Notes under the pieces: model-generated
What the model was told of the DNA's origin: nothing
Databases searched by the model: none
Seen by the model: only the letters and a program-made list of their open reading frames with translations
In this document: positions 7,437-14,962 of the stretch, one piece after another
Layout of the letters: every line of letters begins with the position of its first letter
Numbering within the stretch: the first letter of the stretch is position 1
Assembly (NCBI RefSeq): GCF_041431135.1
Contig: NZ_CP107799.1
Span: forward strand, 1,798,001 to 1,862,000
Direction: 5' to 3'
Length of the DNA: 64,000 nucleotides
From: Streptomyces sp. NBC_00554
GTDB taxonomy: Bacteria > Actinomycetota > Actinomycetes > Streptomycetales > Streptomycetaceae
Program-made: the position numbers and the translations under genes

Positions 7437-10163
7437 ATGTCGGACCTGCTGGGATTCGTGCTGAGCGGACTGGTCTCGGGGGCGCTGTACGCGCTGCTCG
7501 CGACCGGACTCGTGCTGTCCTACTCGGCCTCGGGTCTGTTCAACTTCGCGCACGGCGCCACCGCCTATCTGTCCGCGCTCGTCTTCTATGAACTGCACTC
7601 GGGCCTCGACTGGCCCGCCGTACCGACCGCCGTGCTGGTGATCGGGGTGCTGGCGCCTGCGCTGGGCTGGGGACTTGACCGGCTGATGTTCCGCAAGCTG
7701 GCGCGGGTCGGTGAGACGGCTCAAATCGTCGCCACCATCGGCCTGTTGGTGGCGCTGCCCGCTCTGGGGCTCTGGATCGTGGAACTCCTGGAGGGCGCGG
7801 GGGTGTCCGTCAAGCCCGCCGAGAACCAGTTCGGTCTCCCCGGGGTCGGGCCGAGCCCGGCGAAGTCCTGGCAGCTGATGGACGGGGTCGGCGTCGACTC
7901 CGACCAGTTGATCACCTGGGTGGCGACCGCCGTCGTCGCCGTCGGCCTGTGGATCCTGATGCGGCACACACCGCTCGGGCTGCAACTCCGGGCAGCGGTG
8001 GACAACCGGTCCCTCGTGGAGCTGCGCGGGATGAGCGCGGACCGGCTGTCGTCCATCGCGTGGATGCTCTCCTCGGCGCTCGCCGGACTCGCGGGCGTCC
8101 TCGCCACTCCCCTACTCGGCCTGTCCGCCCACGACTTCACCCTCTTCCTCTTCGTCTCCGCCACCGCCGCGGTGCTCGGCCGCTTCGTCTCGATCCCGCT
8201 CGCCTTCGCGGGCGGCCTCGGCCTCGGAGTGCTGCAGAACCTGGTCGCCGGGTACGCGACGTTCGCCGAGCGCATCACCGGATTCCGTACGGCGGTCCCG
8301 TTCCTGATCCTCTTCGCCGGGCTGCTGGTGCTGACGCGACGGCAGCGGACGGCGGGCACGGCGGCGGCCATGGACCCGCCGCCGGTGGACTACTTGGCGG
8401 GGCGGTCATGGGTACGGCGCTGGGGGCCCTGGGCGGCGGCCGCCCTGGTTCTCGCCAACGCCTTCTACACCGTCACAACCCCCTTCTGGAGCGGCATCCT
8501 CGCCCAAGGGCTCGCCCTGTCACTGGTGTTCATCTCGTTCACCGTGGTGACGGGGCTCGGCGCGATGGTGTCGCTGGCGCAGGCGACCTTCGTGACGGGC
8601 GCTGCGCTGGTAGCGGGGCTGCTGATGAGCCATGGGTGGCCGTTCGTGGCGGCCGCGGCGGTGGGTACCTGCGCGGCGGCCGTGCTGGGCGCCCTTGTGG
8701 CGCTTCCCGCCCTGCGGGTGGGCGGCCGCTCCCTCGCACTCGCCACCCTCGCGCTGGCCTTTCTCGCCGACCAAGTCCTCTTCCAGATGGGCTGGTTGAG
8801 GAACGGAGACACCGGCTGGGCGATCCCGCGTCCGGTGTTCGGGCCGGTGGACCTGAGCGACGACCGCGCGATGGGCGTGGCCATGATCGTGCTCGTCGCG
8901 CTGGCCGTGGCGGCGCTCAGCGCACTGCGCGACTCGCCGTCCGGGCGGGCGATGCTCGCGGTCCGCTCGGCACCGGCCGCGGCGATGGCCTCGGGCGTGT
9001 CGGTGATCCGCACCAAGCTGATGTTGTTCACGCTGTCGGCGGGGCTCGCGGGCTTCGGCGGCGTGATGTACGCGTCGTACAGCACCCGCATCACCGCGAC
9101 CGACTTCACCGCGATGACCGGGCTGATCTGGCTCGCGGTGGTCGTGGCGGCCGGGGTACGCCGCCCGCAGTTCGCCGTGGTCGCGGGGCTCGTCTTCGCC
9201 GTCGTACCGCATCTGCTGTCCGACTACGTCACCGAGTCCGTCCACCTGCCCGTGGTCCTGTTCGGCCTGGCGGGCCTGGCACTGGCCAACGACCCGGACG
9301 GCTACGCGGCGGCGGTGTCCACCCGGCTGCACCGCAGGCGCACGACGCCGACGCCGCGTACAGCCCCCGAAGCACCCCCGGCCGCCGCACCACGAACGCC
9401 TGCCGAGGCACCGACCCCGGCCGCCCTCGAACTGCGCGCCGTGCGCGCCGGCTACGACGGCGCCCCCGTCCTGCACGGCGTCGACCTCGCCGTCCGCCCC
9501 GGCGAGATCCTCGCCCTCCTCGGCCCCAACGGCGCCGGCAAGTCCACCACCTGCCGCGTCGCCGCCGGGCTCCTGGCCCCGCTCACCGGCCAGGTGTACG
9601 TCGCCGGACGCGACGCCACCCGCGAGCGGGCCGTCGGACGGTCGCGGGCCGGGGTCGTGCTCGCGCCCGAGGGACGCGGGATCTTCCCCTCCCTCACCGT
9701 TGAGGAGAACCTCGCCCTGCGGCTGCGCGCCCGGGACGAGCGTGACGCCGTGTACGCCCGTTTCCCGGTCCTCGCGGCCCGCCACGGCGTCCTCGCCGGC
9801 TCCCTCTCCGGCGGCGAGCAGCAGATCCTCGCGCTCGCGCCCCTCCTCCAGCGCCCGCCGAACGTACTGATCGCGGACGAGCCCTCGCTCGGACTCGCCC
9901 CGCGCGTCGTCGAGGAGGTGTTCCGGCTGCTGACCGAGCTGAAGGAGGCGGGCACGGCACTGCTGCTCGTCGAGGAGAAGGCGGCGGAGGTCCTCGGGGT
10001 CGCGGACACGGTCGCCTATCTCTCGCGGGGACGGGTGACATGGTGCGGTCCGCGCGAGGAGGTGGAGGCGGACCGGCTGACGGAGGCATACCTGGGGATC
10101 GGGGCCGGCACTGGCGGCTCCCCGCAGCACGGACCCCGGCCCGAAGGGATGGTGCGGCCATGA
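7437..10163 (+). CDS. Fused LivH-LivM-LivF ABC transporter (two permeases plus ATPase)
   Basis: A single 908-residue frame combines three proteins that are normally separate. Residues 1 to about 300 are a LivH-type permease (SGLVSGALYALLATGLVL, FNFAHGA). Residues about 325-625 are a LivM-type permease (VTGLGAMVSLAQATFV). A Pro/Ala/Thr-rich linker follows (about 629-660), then a LivF-type ATPase at about 661-908 with Walker A GPNGAGKS (near 696), signature LSGGEQQ (near 790) and Walker B LIADEPSLGL (near 810). I see no stop or shift at the joints. It begins 22 bp after the binding-protein gene and its TGA overlaps the next ATG. Together with LivG it should form a complete high-affinity importer. 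Confidence 0.9.
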   Translation: MSDLLGFVLSGLVSGALYALLATGLVLSYSASGLFNFAHGATAYLSALVFYELHSGLDWPAVPTAVLVIGVLAPALGWGLDRLMFRKLARVGETAQIVATIGLLVALPALGLWIVELLEGAGVSVKPAENQFGLPGVGPSPAKSWQLMDGVGVDSDQLITWVATAVVAVGLWILMRHTPLGLQLRAAVDNRSLVELRGMSADRLSSIAWMLSSALAGLAGVLATPLLGLSAHDFTLFLFVSATAAVLGRFVSIPLAFAGGLGLGVLQNLVAGYATFAERITGFRTAVPFLILFAGLLVLTRRQRTAGTAAAMDPPPVDYLAGRSWVRRWGPWAAAALVLANAFYTVTTPFWSGILAQGLALSLVFISFTVVTGLGAMVSLAQATFVTGAALVAGLLMSHGWPFVAAAAVGTCAAAVLGALVALPALRVGGRSLALATLALAFLADQVLFQMGWLRNGDTGWAIPRPVFGPVDLSDDRAMGVAMIVLVALAVAALSALRDSPSGRAMLAVRSAPAAAMASGVSVIRTKLMLFTLSAGLAGFGGVMYASYSTRITATDFTAMTGLIWLAVVVAAGVRRPQFAVVAGLVFAVVPHLLSDYVTESVHLPVVLFGLAGLALANDPDGYAAAVSTRLHRRRTTPTPRTAPEAPPAAAPRTPAEAPTPAALELRAVRAGYDGAPVLHGVDLAVRPGEILALLGPNGAGKSTTCRVAAGLLAPLTGQVYVAGRDATRERAVGRSRAGVVLAPEGRGIFPSLTVEENLALRLRARDERDAVYARFPVLAARHGVLAGSLSGGEQQILALAPLLQRPPNVLIADEPSLGLAPRVVEEVFRLLTELKEAGTALLLVEEKAAEVLGVADTVAYLSRGRVTWCGPREEVEADRLTEAYLGIGAGTGGSPQHGPRPEGMVRP

Positions 10164-10226
10164 ACGGCGGCACAGCGGCCACGGACGATGGTGCGGCCAT
10201 GAACGGCAGCACAGCGGCCACGGACG
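10149..10226 (+). repeat. 39-bp tandem duplication across the livG start codon
   Basis: Copy 1 is 10149-10187 and copy 2 is 10188-10226; they differ at one base (GGCGGC against GGCAGC). Each contains ATGAACGGC, so the duplication supplies two possible starts for the downstream ATPase (10160 and 10199) and adds a repeated 13-residue N-terminal segment, in phase. Confidence 0.9.
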
Positions 10227-11074
10227 ACAACACGCCCGTCCTCGAAGCCGTCGGCGTCGGGGTCCGCTTCGGTGGCGTCCGCGCCCTGGACGGAGTGAGC
10301 CTCGCCCTGCGCCCCGGAGAGGTCTGCGGGCTCATCGGCCCGAACGGCGCCGGAAAGACCACTCTCTTCGACGCCCTGTCGGGCATCCGCCGCCCCGACG
10401 AGGGACGCATCCTGCTCGACGGCACGGACGTCACCCGCCGCTCCCCCGTCTGGCGCGCCCGCCACGGCATGCGCCGCACCTTCCAGCGGCAGCAGCTCTT
10501 CGGCCAGCTCACGGTGGCCGACAACCTGGTGGTGGCCCAGGAGTGGCGCGGGGGCGGGGGCGGTCTGGTGGCCGATCTGGTGGCCGCACCCACACGGCGT
10601 ACGCATGAGAAGGGCCGCCGGGAACGCGCGGGAGCCGTTCTACGGAGCTGCGGCCTCGACGGCATCGGCGGTGCGTACGCCGGAGCCCTGCCCGTCGGCC
10701 AGGCTCGCATGGTCGAGCTGGCTCGTGCGGTCGCGGAGCCGCCCAGGGTGCTGCTCCTTGACGAGCCCGCGAGTGGAATGACGGATGACGAAATCGGTCA
10801 TCTGTTATCTGTCATCCGTTATCTGTCAGTCGAAGAGGGCTGTGCCGTGCTCCTCGTCGAGCACAATGTCGCCTTCGTCATGAAACTCTCCGCCCGCGTC
10901 GTCGTCCTGGACCTCGGCCATGTCCTGGCCGAGGGAACGCCCGCCGAAGTCCACGCCGACCCGAAGGTCAGAGACGCCTACCTCGGAACCGTTTCCGGCC
11001 ATTCTCCGGCTCGCACCGTCGGTCCGCGCGGCGATTCCTCCGGTCAGGAATGCAACACGGCCCGTGATCGTTGA
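10160..11074 (+). CDS. LivG-type ABC transporter ATPase
   Basis: The 304-residue ATPase pairs with the fused permease/LivF protein to power uptake. Walker A is GPNGAGKTT, the Q-loop region FQRQQLFG follows the LivG-type TRRSPVWRARHGMRRTF, the signature is the divergent LPVGQARMVELARA, and Walker B is VLLLDEPASGM. ATG at 10160 overlaps the upstream TGA (ATGA), but 10199 in the second copy of a tandem duplication is equally possible. Codon 216 is TTA (10805-10807), inside a low-GC patch with two copies of GTTATCTGTCA (10804-10814, 10818-10828). In Streptomyces TTA needs the bldA tRNA, so transporter completion may depend on development (inference). The tail past about residue 275 is unconserved-looking. 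Confidence 0.9.
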   Translation: MNGGTAATDDGAAMNGSTAATDDNTPVLEAVGVGVRFGGVRALDGVSLALRPGEVCGLIGPNGAGKTTLFDALSGIRRPDEGRILLDGTDVTRRSPVWRARHGMRRTFQRQQLFGQLTVADNLVVAQEWRGGGGGLVADLVAAPTRRTHEKGRRERAGAVLRSCGLDGIGGAYAGALPVGQARMVELARAVAEPPRVLLLDEPASGMTDDEIGHLLSVIRYLSVEEGCAVLLVEHNVAFVMKLSARVVVLDLGHVLAEGTPAEVHADPKVRDAYLGTVSGHSPARTVGPRGDSSGQECNTARDR

Positions 11075-11114
11075 CGATGGGAGTTCCACCCGACGACTTA
11101 AGGATCGAGAGCTC

Positions 11115-11948
11115 GTGAGCAAGGTCCCCCCGATCATCCTGAACAACGGCGTCGAGATGCCGCAGCTCGGTTTCGGCGTCTGGCAGGTGCCGGACGACGA
11201 AGCGGAGCGGGCGGTTTCCACCGCGCTGGAGGCCGGGTACCGCAGCATCGACACAGCGGCGGCCTACAACAATGAAGAGGGCACCGGCAAGGCCATCGCG
11301 ACCTCCGGAGTCGCCCGCAAGGACCTCTTCGTCACCACCAAGCTCTGGAACAGCGACCATGGGTACGACTCGACGCTACGCGCGTTCGACACGTCCCTGG
11401 AGAAGCTCGGCCTGGAGTACCTGGATCTGTACCTGATCCACTGGCCGACGCCGGCGCGGGGCAAGTACATCGACACGTACAAGGCCTTCGAGAAGATCTA
11501 CGCGGACGGCCGCGCCAAGGCGATCGGTGTCTCCAACTTCCTCCCGGAGCACCTGGATTCGCTGATCGAGGCGACGTCCGTCATCCCCGCCGTCAACCAG
11601 ATCGAGCTGCACCCGCAGCTCCAGCAGATCGCGGCGCGTGAGTACCACGCGGAGCAGGGCATCGCCACCGAGGCGTGGTCCCCGCTCGGCTCGGGCAGGG
11701 GCCTCCTCGAGGTCCCGGCGATCATCGCCATCGCCCAGAAGCACGGCCGCACGCCTGCCCAGGTCGTCCTGCGCTGGCACCTCCAGCTGGGGAACGTGGT
11801 GATCCCCAAGTCCGTGACCCCGTCCCGGATCAAGGAGAACATCGAGGTCTTCGACTTCTCCCTGGACACCGAGGACATCGCGGCGATCGCCGCCCTGAAC
11901 GAGAACCGCCGCCTGGGTCCCGACCCGGCGACGTTCAACCAGGCCTGA
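11115..11948 (+). CDS. Aldo/keto reductase
   Basis: The 277-residue NADPH-dependent oxidoreductase of the AKR superfamily has a TIM-barrel fold. The catalytic tetrad is visible: Asp and Tyr in SIDTAAAYNNEEG, Lys in TTKLWN and His in LIHWPTP. The cofactor-binding region VIPKSVTPSRIKEN lies near the C-terminus. It resembles the 2,5-diketo-gluconate reductase / AKR5 branch and probably reduces small aldehydes or ketones. GTG at 11115 begins the conserved N-terminus (SKVPPIILNNGVEMPQLGFG). It is separated by 40 bp from the ABC operon and ends before a very strong bidirectional terminator. No substrate can be inferred from the neighbours. Confidence 0.93.
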   Translation: MSKVPPIILNNGVEMPQLGFGVWQVPDDEAERAVSTALEAGYRSIDTAAAYNNEEGTGKAIATSGVARKDLFVTTKLWNSDHGYDSTLRAFDTSLEKLGLEYLDLYLIHWPTPARGKYIDTYKAFEKIYADGRAKAIGVSNFLPEHLDSLIEATSVIPAVNQIELHPQLQQIAAREYHAEQGIATEAWSPLGSGRGLLEVPAIIAIAQKHGRTPAQVVLRWHLQLGNVVIPKSVTPSRIKENIEVFDFSLDTEDIAAIAALNENRRLGPDPATFNQA

Positions 11949-11961
11949 CCTGTACTGACAC

Positions 11962-12004
11962 CGGCGCCGGCCCGGACGCGTGGATCGCGTCCGGGCCGGC
12001 GCCG
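11962..12004. terminator. 19-bp perfect-stem bidirectional terminator
   Basis: Bases 11962-11980 pair without mismatch with 11986-12004 around a TGGAT loop. It lies between the convergent aldo/keto reductase and SDR genes, so it can stop transcription from both sides. It is the longest perfect short-loop stem I found in the window. Confidence 0.85.
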
Positions 12005-12020
12005 TTCTCCGTCGGGTGCC

Positions 12021-12722
12021 TCAGACGGGCTGGCCGATCGGCCGCACCACCACGGTGTTCACATCGACACCGGCCGGCTGCTCGATCGCCCAGACGATCG
12101 ACTCGGCGAGCTGGTCCGCGGTCAGCAGCAAGCCCGGCGGCAGGCTGCCGTAGCTGTCCCAGAACGGGGTCTCCACGCGTCCGGGCGAGATCAGCGTGAC
12201 GCCGACTCCGAACTCGGTGACCTGGCGGCGGGTGTTCTCGGCGAGCCCGGTCACGGCCCACTTCGTCGCCCCGTAGATGTTGCCGGGCCCGTGGATGTGG
12301 CCCGCGACGCTGCCGACCAGCACGATCCGGCCCCGCGTCTCCTTCAGGGCGTCGATGGAGGCCCTGATCAGCAGCGCGGGACCGAGCACGTTGGTGAGCA
12401 CCATCTCGGGCCACCCGGCGGGGTCGCCCTCGGCAACTGTGTCGTGCGTGGCGAAGCCTGCGTTGGCGATGACGGTGTCGAGCCGCCCGAACTCCTTGAG
12501 CGTCGCCTCGACCGCCGCCTGGACGTGGTCGTACTCGGCCGCGTTCCCGGCGATCGTCAACAGGCCGTCGGGGCGGCCGAGTTCCTCGGCGAATCCGCGC
12601 AGCCGCTCCTCACCCCGCCCCGTGACGGTCACTCGCTGCCCTGCGTCGAGAAGCCGCCGTGCGACCGCGGCGCCGATACCGCTGCCGCCGCCGGTGATGA
12701 GCGTCACTGGTGAGTCGGTCAT
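12021..12722 (-). CDS. Short-chain dehydrogenase/reductase (SDR)
   Basis: The 233-residue classical SDR has the Rossmann cofactor motif TGGGSGIG at about residues 10-17, NAG in VIANAGFATH, the catalytic Ser in VLVGSVAG and YGATK as the YxxxK motif. The Arg in TVTGRGEERL after beta-2 suggests NADP(H). The substrate is unknown. I chose ATG at 12722 because GGGGG precedes it at normal spacing; ATG at 12734 would add MGVT. Its promoter region carries a MerR-type arrangement (12756-12786), pointing to induction by a redox or small-molecule sensor (inference). Confidence 0.93.
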   Translation of the reverse strand: MTDSPVTLITGGGSGIGAAVARRLLDAGQRVTVTGRGEERLRGFAEELGRPDGLLTIAGNAAEYDHVQAAVEATLKEFGRLDTVIANAGFATHDTVAEGDPAGWPEMVLTNVLGPALLIRASIDALKETRGRIVLVGSVAGHIHGPGNIYGATKWAVTGLAENTRRQVTEFGVGVTLISPGRVETPFWDSYGSLPPGLLLTADQLAESIVWAIEQPAGVDVNTVVVRPIGQPV

Positions 12723-12755
12723 GGTTACCCCCATACGTTTCCGGTGAACGCCGGG

Positions 12756-12786
12756 AGTCCATCACTTGGAGCGCTCTCGAAGTCAA
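12756..12786 (-). promoter_or_regulatory. MerR-type promoter (19-bp spacer) before the SDR gene
   Basis: Read on the minus strand, TTGACT (12786-12781) and TGGACT (12761-12756) are separated by 19 bp. The spacer holds the dyad GAGCGCTC, with ACTT at one flank and AAGT at the other. Over-long spacers with a central dyad are the hallmark of promoters activated by MerR-family proteins. No merR gene is in the window. Confidence 0.5.
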
Positions 12787-12874
12787 GGGCCTCACCCCCC
12801 GGCCGGGCGGCGGCTGCCGGCACCAGGGGAAAACTCCGTTGCGCGCCCGCCCGGCACCAACGGACAGTGGATCC

Positions 12875-13825
12875 ATGAGCATGCCCACCCCTCCGGCCGG
12901 CCTGACCGTGCGCCCGGCGACCTTCGACGACGCGGCGGCGGTGTGCGCGCTGCTCAACGAGATCGACCTGTTGGAGATCGGTCGCGCCGACACCGACCTG
13001 GCGGAGATCCAGGCGGACTTGAAGCACCCCGAGACGGATCTGGAGCGCGACTCCTGGCTGCTCCTCGACGGCGGCCGACTGATCGGATACGGCCTGCTGT
13101 GGGACGAGTCCGGCGGCGAGCGCATCGACATGGACGTCTACACGCTGCCCGACCGGCCGGACGGGGACCAGTACTTGTTCGACCTGATGGAGGTGCGGGC
13201 CACCGAGCATGCGGCCGCCAACGGGGCGGCACGAGCGGTGGTGCACCTGCATCTCAACACTGCCCCCACCTTGGACCTGCGGGCGCTGCGCGGACGGGGC
13301 TGGCGTCCGGTCCGCCGCTACAACGTGATGGCCCGTCAGCTGTCCGGCGACACGGACCGGTTGCCCGCCCCGCCCCCTGGTGTGACGCTGCGCCCCTGCT
13401 CGACCGAGCCGGACCGCCGAGTCGCCCACGCGTTGCTGCAGGAATCCTTCGCCGACCATTTCGACTTCCAGCCGCGTAGGTACGAGCAGTGGCTGGACGA
13501 CATCGACGCCGAGCGTGCCGACTGGTCACTGATCTGGATCGCGCACCTCGACGGCCTCGGGGACGCGGCGGCGCTACGCAGCCACGACAACCGTGCCTCG
13601 ATGGCCTGGATCGCCAGCCTCGGCGTCCTGCGCAAGGCCCGGGGCCAGGGCCTTGGCAGCTACCTGCTGCGCCACGCCTTCGGGCACTACGCGGCGCGGG
13701 GCCGCGACCGCATCGGCCTGGGCGTGGACACGGACAACAGCACTGGCGCGCTCGCGCTGTACGAACGGCACGGTATGACTCTCGACTTCGGTGTGGACAC
13801 CTGGGAGTTGATCCGCCCGGTCTGA
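12875..13825 (+). CDS. Tandem GNAT-fold acetyltransferase
   Basis: The 316-residue protein consists of two GNAT domains. The N-terminal one (about 10-150) is degenerate. The C-terminal one (about 165-312) has an intact acetyl-CoA binding motif A in LGVLRKARGQGLGSYLLRHA and the motif B region STGALALYERHGM. Two-domain GNATs of this size resemble mycothiol synthase MshD, but similarity cannot be measured here and the real mshD is usually near other genes, so I call it only a GNAT family protein. ATG at 12875 gives the shortest product with a full first domain. It is divergent from the SDR gene. Confidence 0.85.
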   Translation: MSMPTPPAGLTVRPATFDDAAAVCALLNEIDLLEIGRADTDLAEIQADLKHPETDLERDSWLLLDGGRLIGYGLLWDESGGERIDMDVYTLPDRPDGDQYLFDLMEVRATEHAAANGAARAVVHLHLNTAPTLDLRALRGRGWRPVRRYNVMARQLSGDTDRLPAPPPGVTLRPCSTEPDRRVAHALLQESFADHFDFQPRRYEQWLDDIDAERADWSLIWIAHLDGLGDAAALRSHDNRASMAWIASLGVLRKARGQGLGSYLLRHAFGHYAARGRDRIGLGVDTDNSTGALALYERHGMTLDFGVDTWELIRPV

Positions 13826-13890
13826 GGGAGCGCTTCGCCGTCCGGTTCGAGGACGAGACGCCGACCGAGGGCGAGACGCCGGCCGAGGGG

Positions 13891-14784
13891 CTACTCCGGC
13901 TTCACTCCGACGTACACGGTGTGCGCCGTCAGCAGGAACGTGTCCGGGCGGTGGTGCACGCTCGCCTTGTCGTCCGGGTCGAGGAGCCGGTCGAGGGTGG
14001 CGAGATCGTCGGCGTCGAGGTGTTCGCCGAGGCCCTCGCGGCGGTGGGTGAGGGCGGAGACGACGAAGGCGCGGGCCTCGTCCGAGAGGGGGGCGGGAAG
14101 GTCGAGGAGGAATGTGCGGGTGGCGACGTGGCGCAGACCGACAGCGTGCATCAGGGCGGGCCAGTCCTCCGTCTCGGTCACCGCGCCGGGCAGCTCGGCC
14201 CGCATCTTGGCGAACCACTCCTCCTGGATCGCGTCGATACGGGACTGCAGGCCGGGGCGGCCGATCCCGATGTCGCGCGGGAAGTAGCGCGCGGGCAGTC
14301 CGCCTTCCAGGAGGGCCACGGCGCCGCCGGGGGCGAGCGCCCGCGCGAAGCCCTCGAGTGCGGTCCGCTGGTCGCCGACGTGGTGCAGGGACCTGCTGGC
14401 CCACAGCAGGTCGGCGGGATACTCCAGGTCACCGAGCCCGTCGTCGAGATCGGTCCGCAGGGTGCCGAAGCGGTCGGCGACGCCGAGCCGGTCGGCGTGC
14501 TCGCGGGCCCGCTCCAGAAGGGGTTCCACACCGTCCACGGCGACGACCCGCGCCTGCGGGAAGGTGCGGGCGAGGAGGCAGGAGACGATGCCGGGGCCGC
14601 TGCCGGCGTCCACGATCATCTCAGGTTCGGGCTGCCACTCCCGCAGCCAGGCCGCCGCGCTCGCGTAGAGAGGGGAGGTGAGCTCGGCCTCCTGTTCCAG
14701 GTAGGGGAGCATCTCGGCGAAGTCCATGTGGGTGTGGCCGTCATGCGCGTGGTCGTGGGGTGCGTGGTCGTGGTCGTGTGCCAT
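13891..14784 (-). CDS. SAM-dependent methyltransferase with His-rich N-terminus
   Basis: The 297-residue class I methyltransferase has motif I MIVDAGSGPGIVSCLLA (about 57-73), an acidic residue after beta-2 (VVAVDGVEPLLE) and the post-I region LLWASRSLHHVGD. Unusually, the first 20 residues are a His/Asp string with 8 histidines that could bind metal ions such as zinc, nickel or copper (inference). The C-terminal third is a helical region of unknown role. ATG at 14784 is used; the frame opens further upstream but without a better ribosome site. A 5-5-5 palindrome lies 66 bp upstream. The substrate is unknown. Confidence 0.85.
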   Translation of the reverse strand: MAHDHDHAPHDHAHDGHTHMDFAEMLPYLEQEAELTSPLYASAAAWLREWQPEPEMIVDAGSGPGIVSCLLARTFPQARVVAVDGVEPLLERAREHADRLGVADRFGTLRTDLDDGLGDLEYPADLLWASRSLHHVGDQRTALEGFARALAPGGAVALLEGGLPARYFPRDIGIGRPGLQSRIDAIQEEWFAKMRAELPGAVTETEDWPALMHAVGLRHVATRTFLLDLPAPLSDEARAFVVSALTHRREGLGEHLDADDLATLDRLLDPDDKASVHHRPDTFLLTAHTVYVGVKPE

Positions 14785-14849
14785 GGTTCCGAGCCTCTCG
14801 TCCGGGTGTGCACAGCCTGCGCCGCCACTCCCGGAAACGGCCACTCATG

Positions 14850-14864
14850 TTGCTCATACAGCAA
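14850..14864. promoter_or_regulatory. Palindrome TTGCT-N5-AGCAA before the His-rich methyltransferase
   Basis: A perfect inverted repeat of 5-bp arms with a CATAC spacer lies in a locally AT-richer stretch upstream of the leftward methyltransferase start. It could be an operator; the regulator is not known. Confidence 0.35.
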
Positions 14865-14901
14865 AACGGGCGTACGACGGCGGGCCGGAAAACATGGGGT
14901 T

Positions 14902-14951
14902 CGCGATCCGCCAGGGGCTGGGGAAGCGGAGCTGTCCCCTGGCGGATCGCG
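14902..14951 (-). terminator. 16-bp stem terminator after the GH6 gene
   Basis: Bases 14902-14917 (CGCGATCCGCCAGGGG) pair perfectly with 14936-14951 around an 18-nt loop, starting about 12 bp past the GH6 stop codon. Confidence 0.8.
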
Positions 14952-14962
14952 TCAGCCGGCGG

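Noticed and set aside
12875..13825. Mycothiol synthase (mshD)
   Set aside because: Two-GNAT size fits, but I cannot see the specific substrate residues and the neighbours do not match, so only a family call is given.
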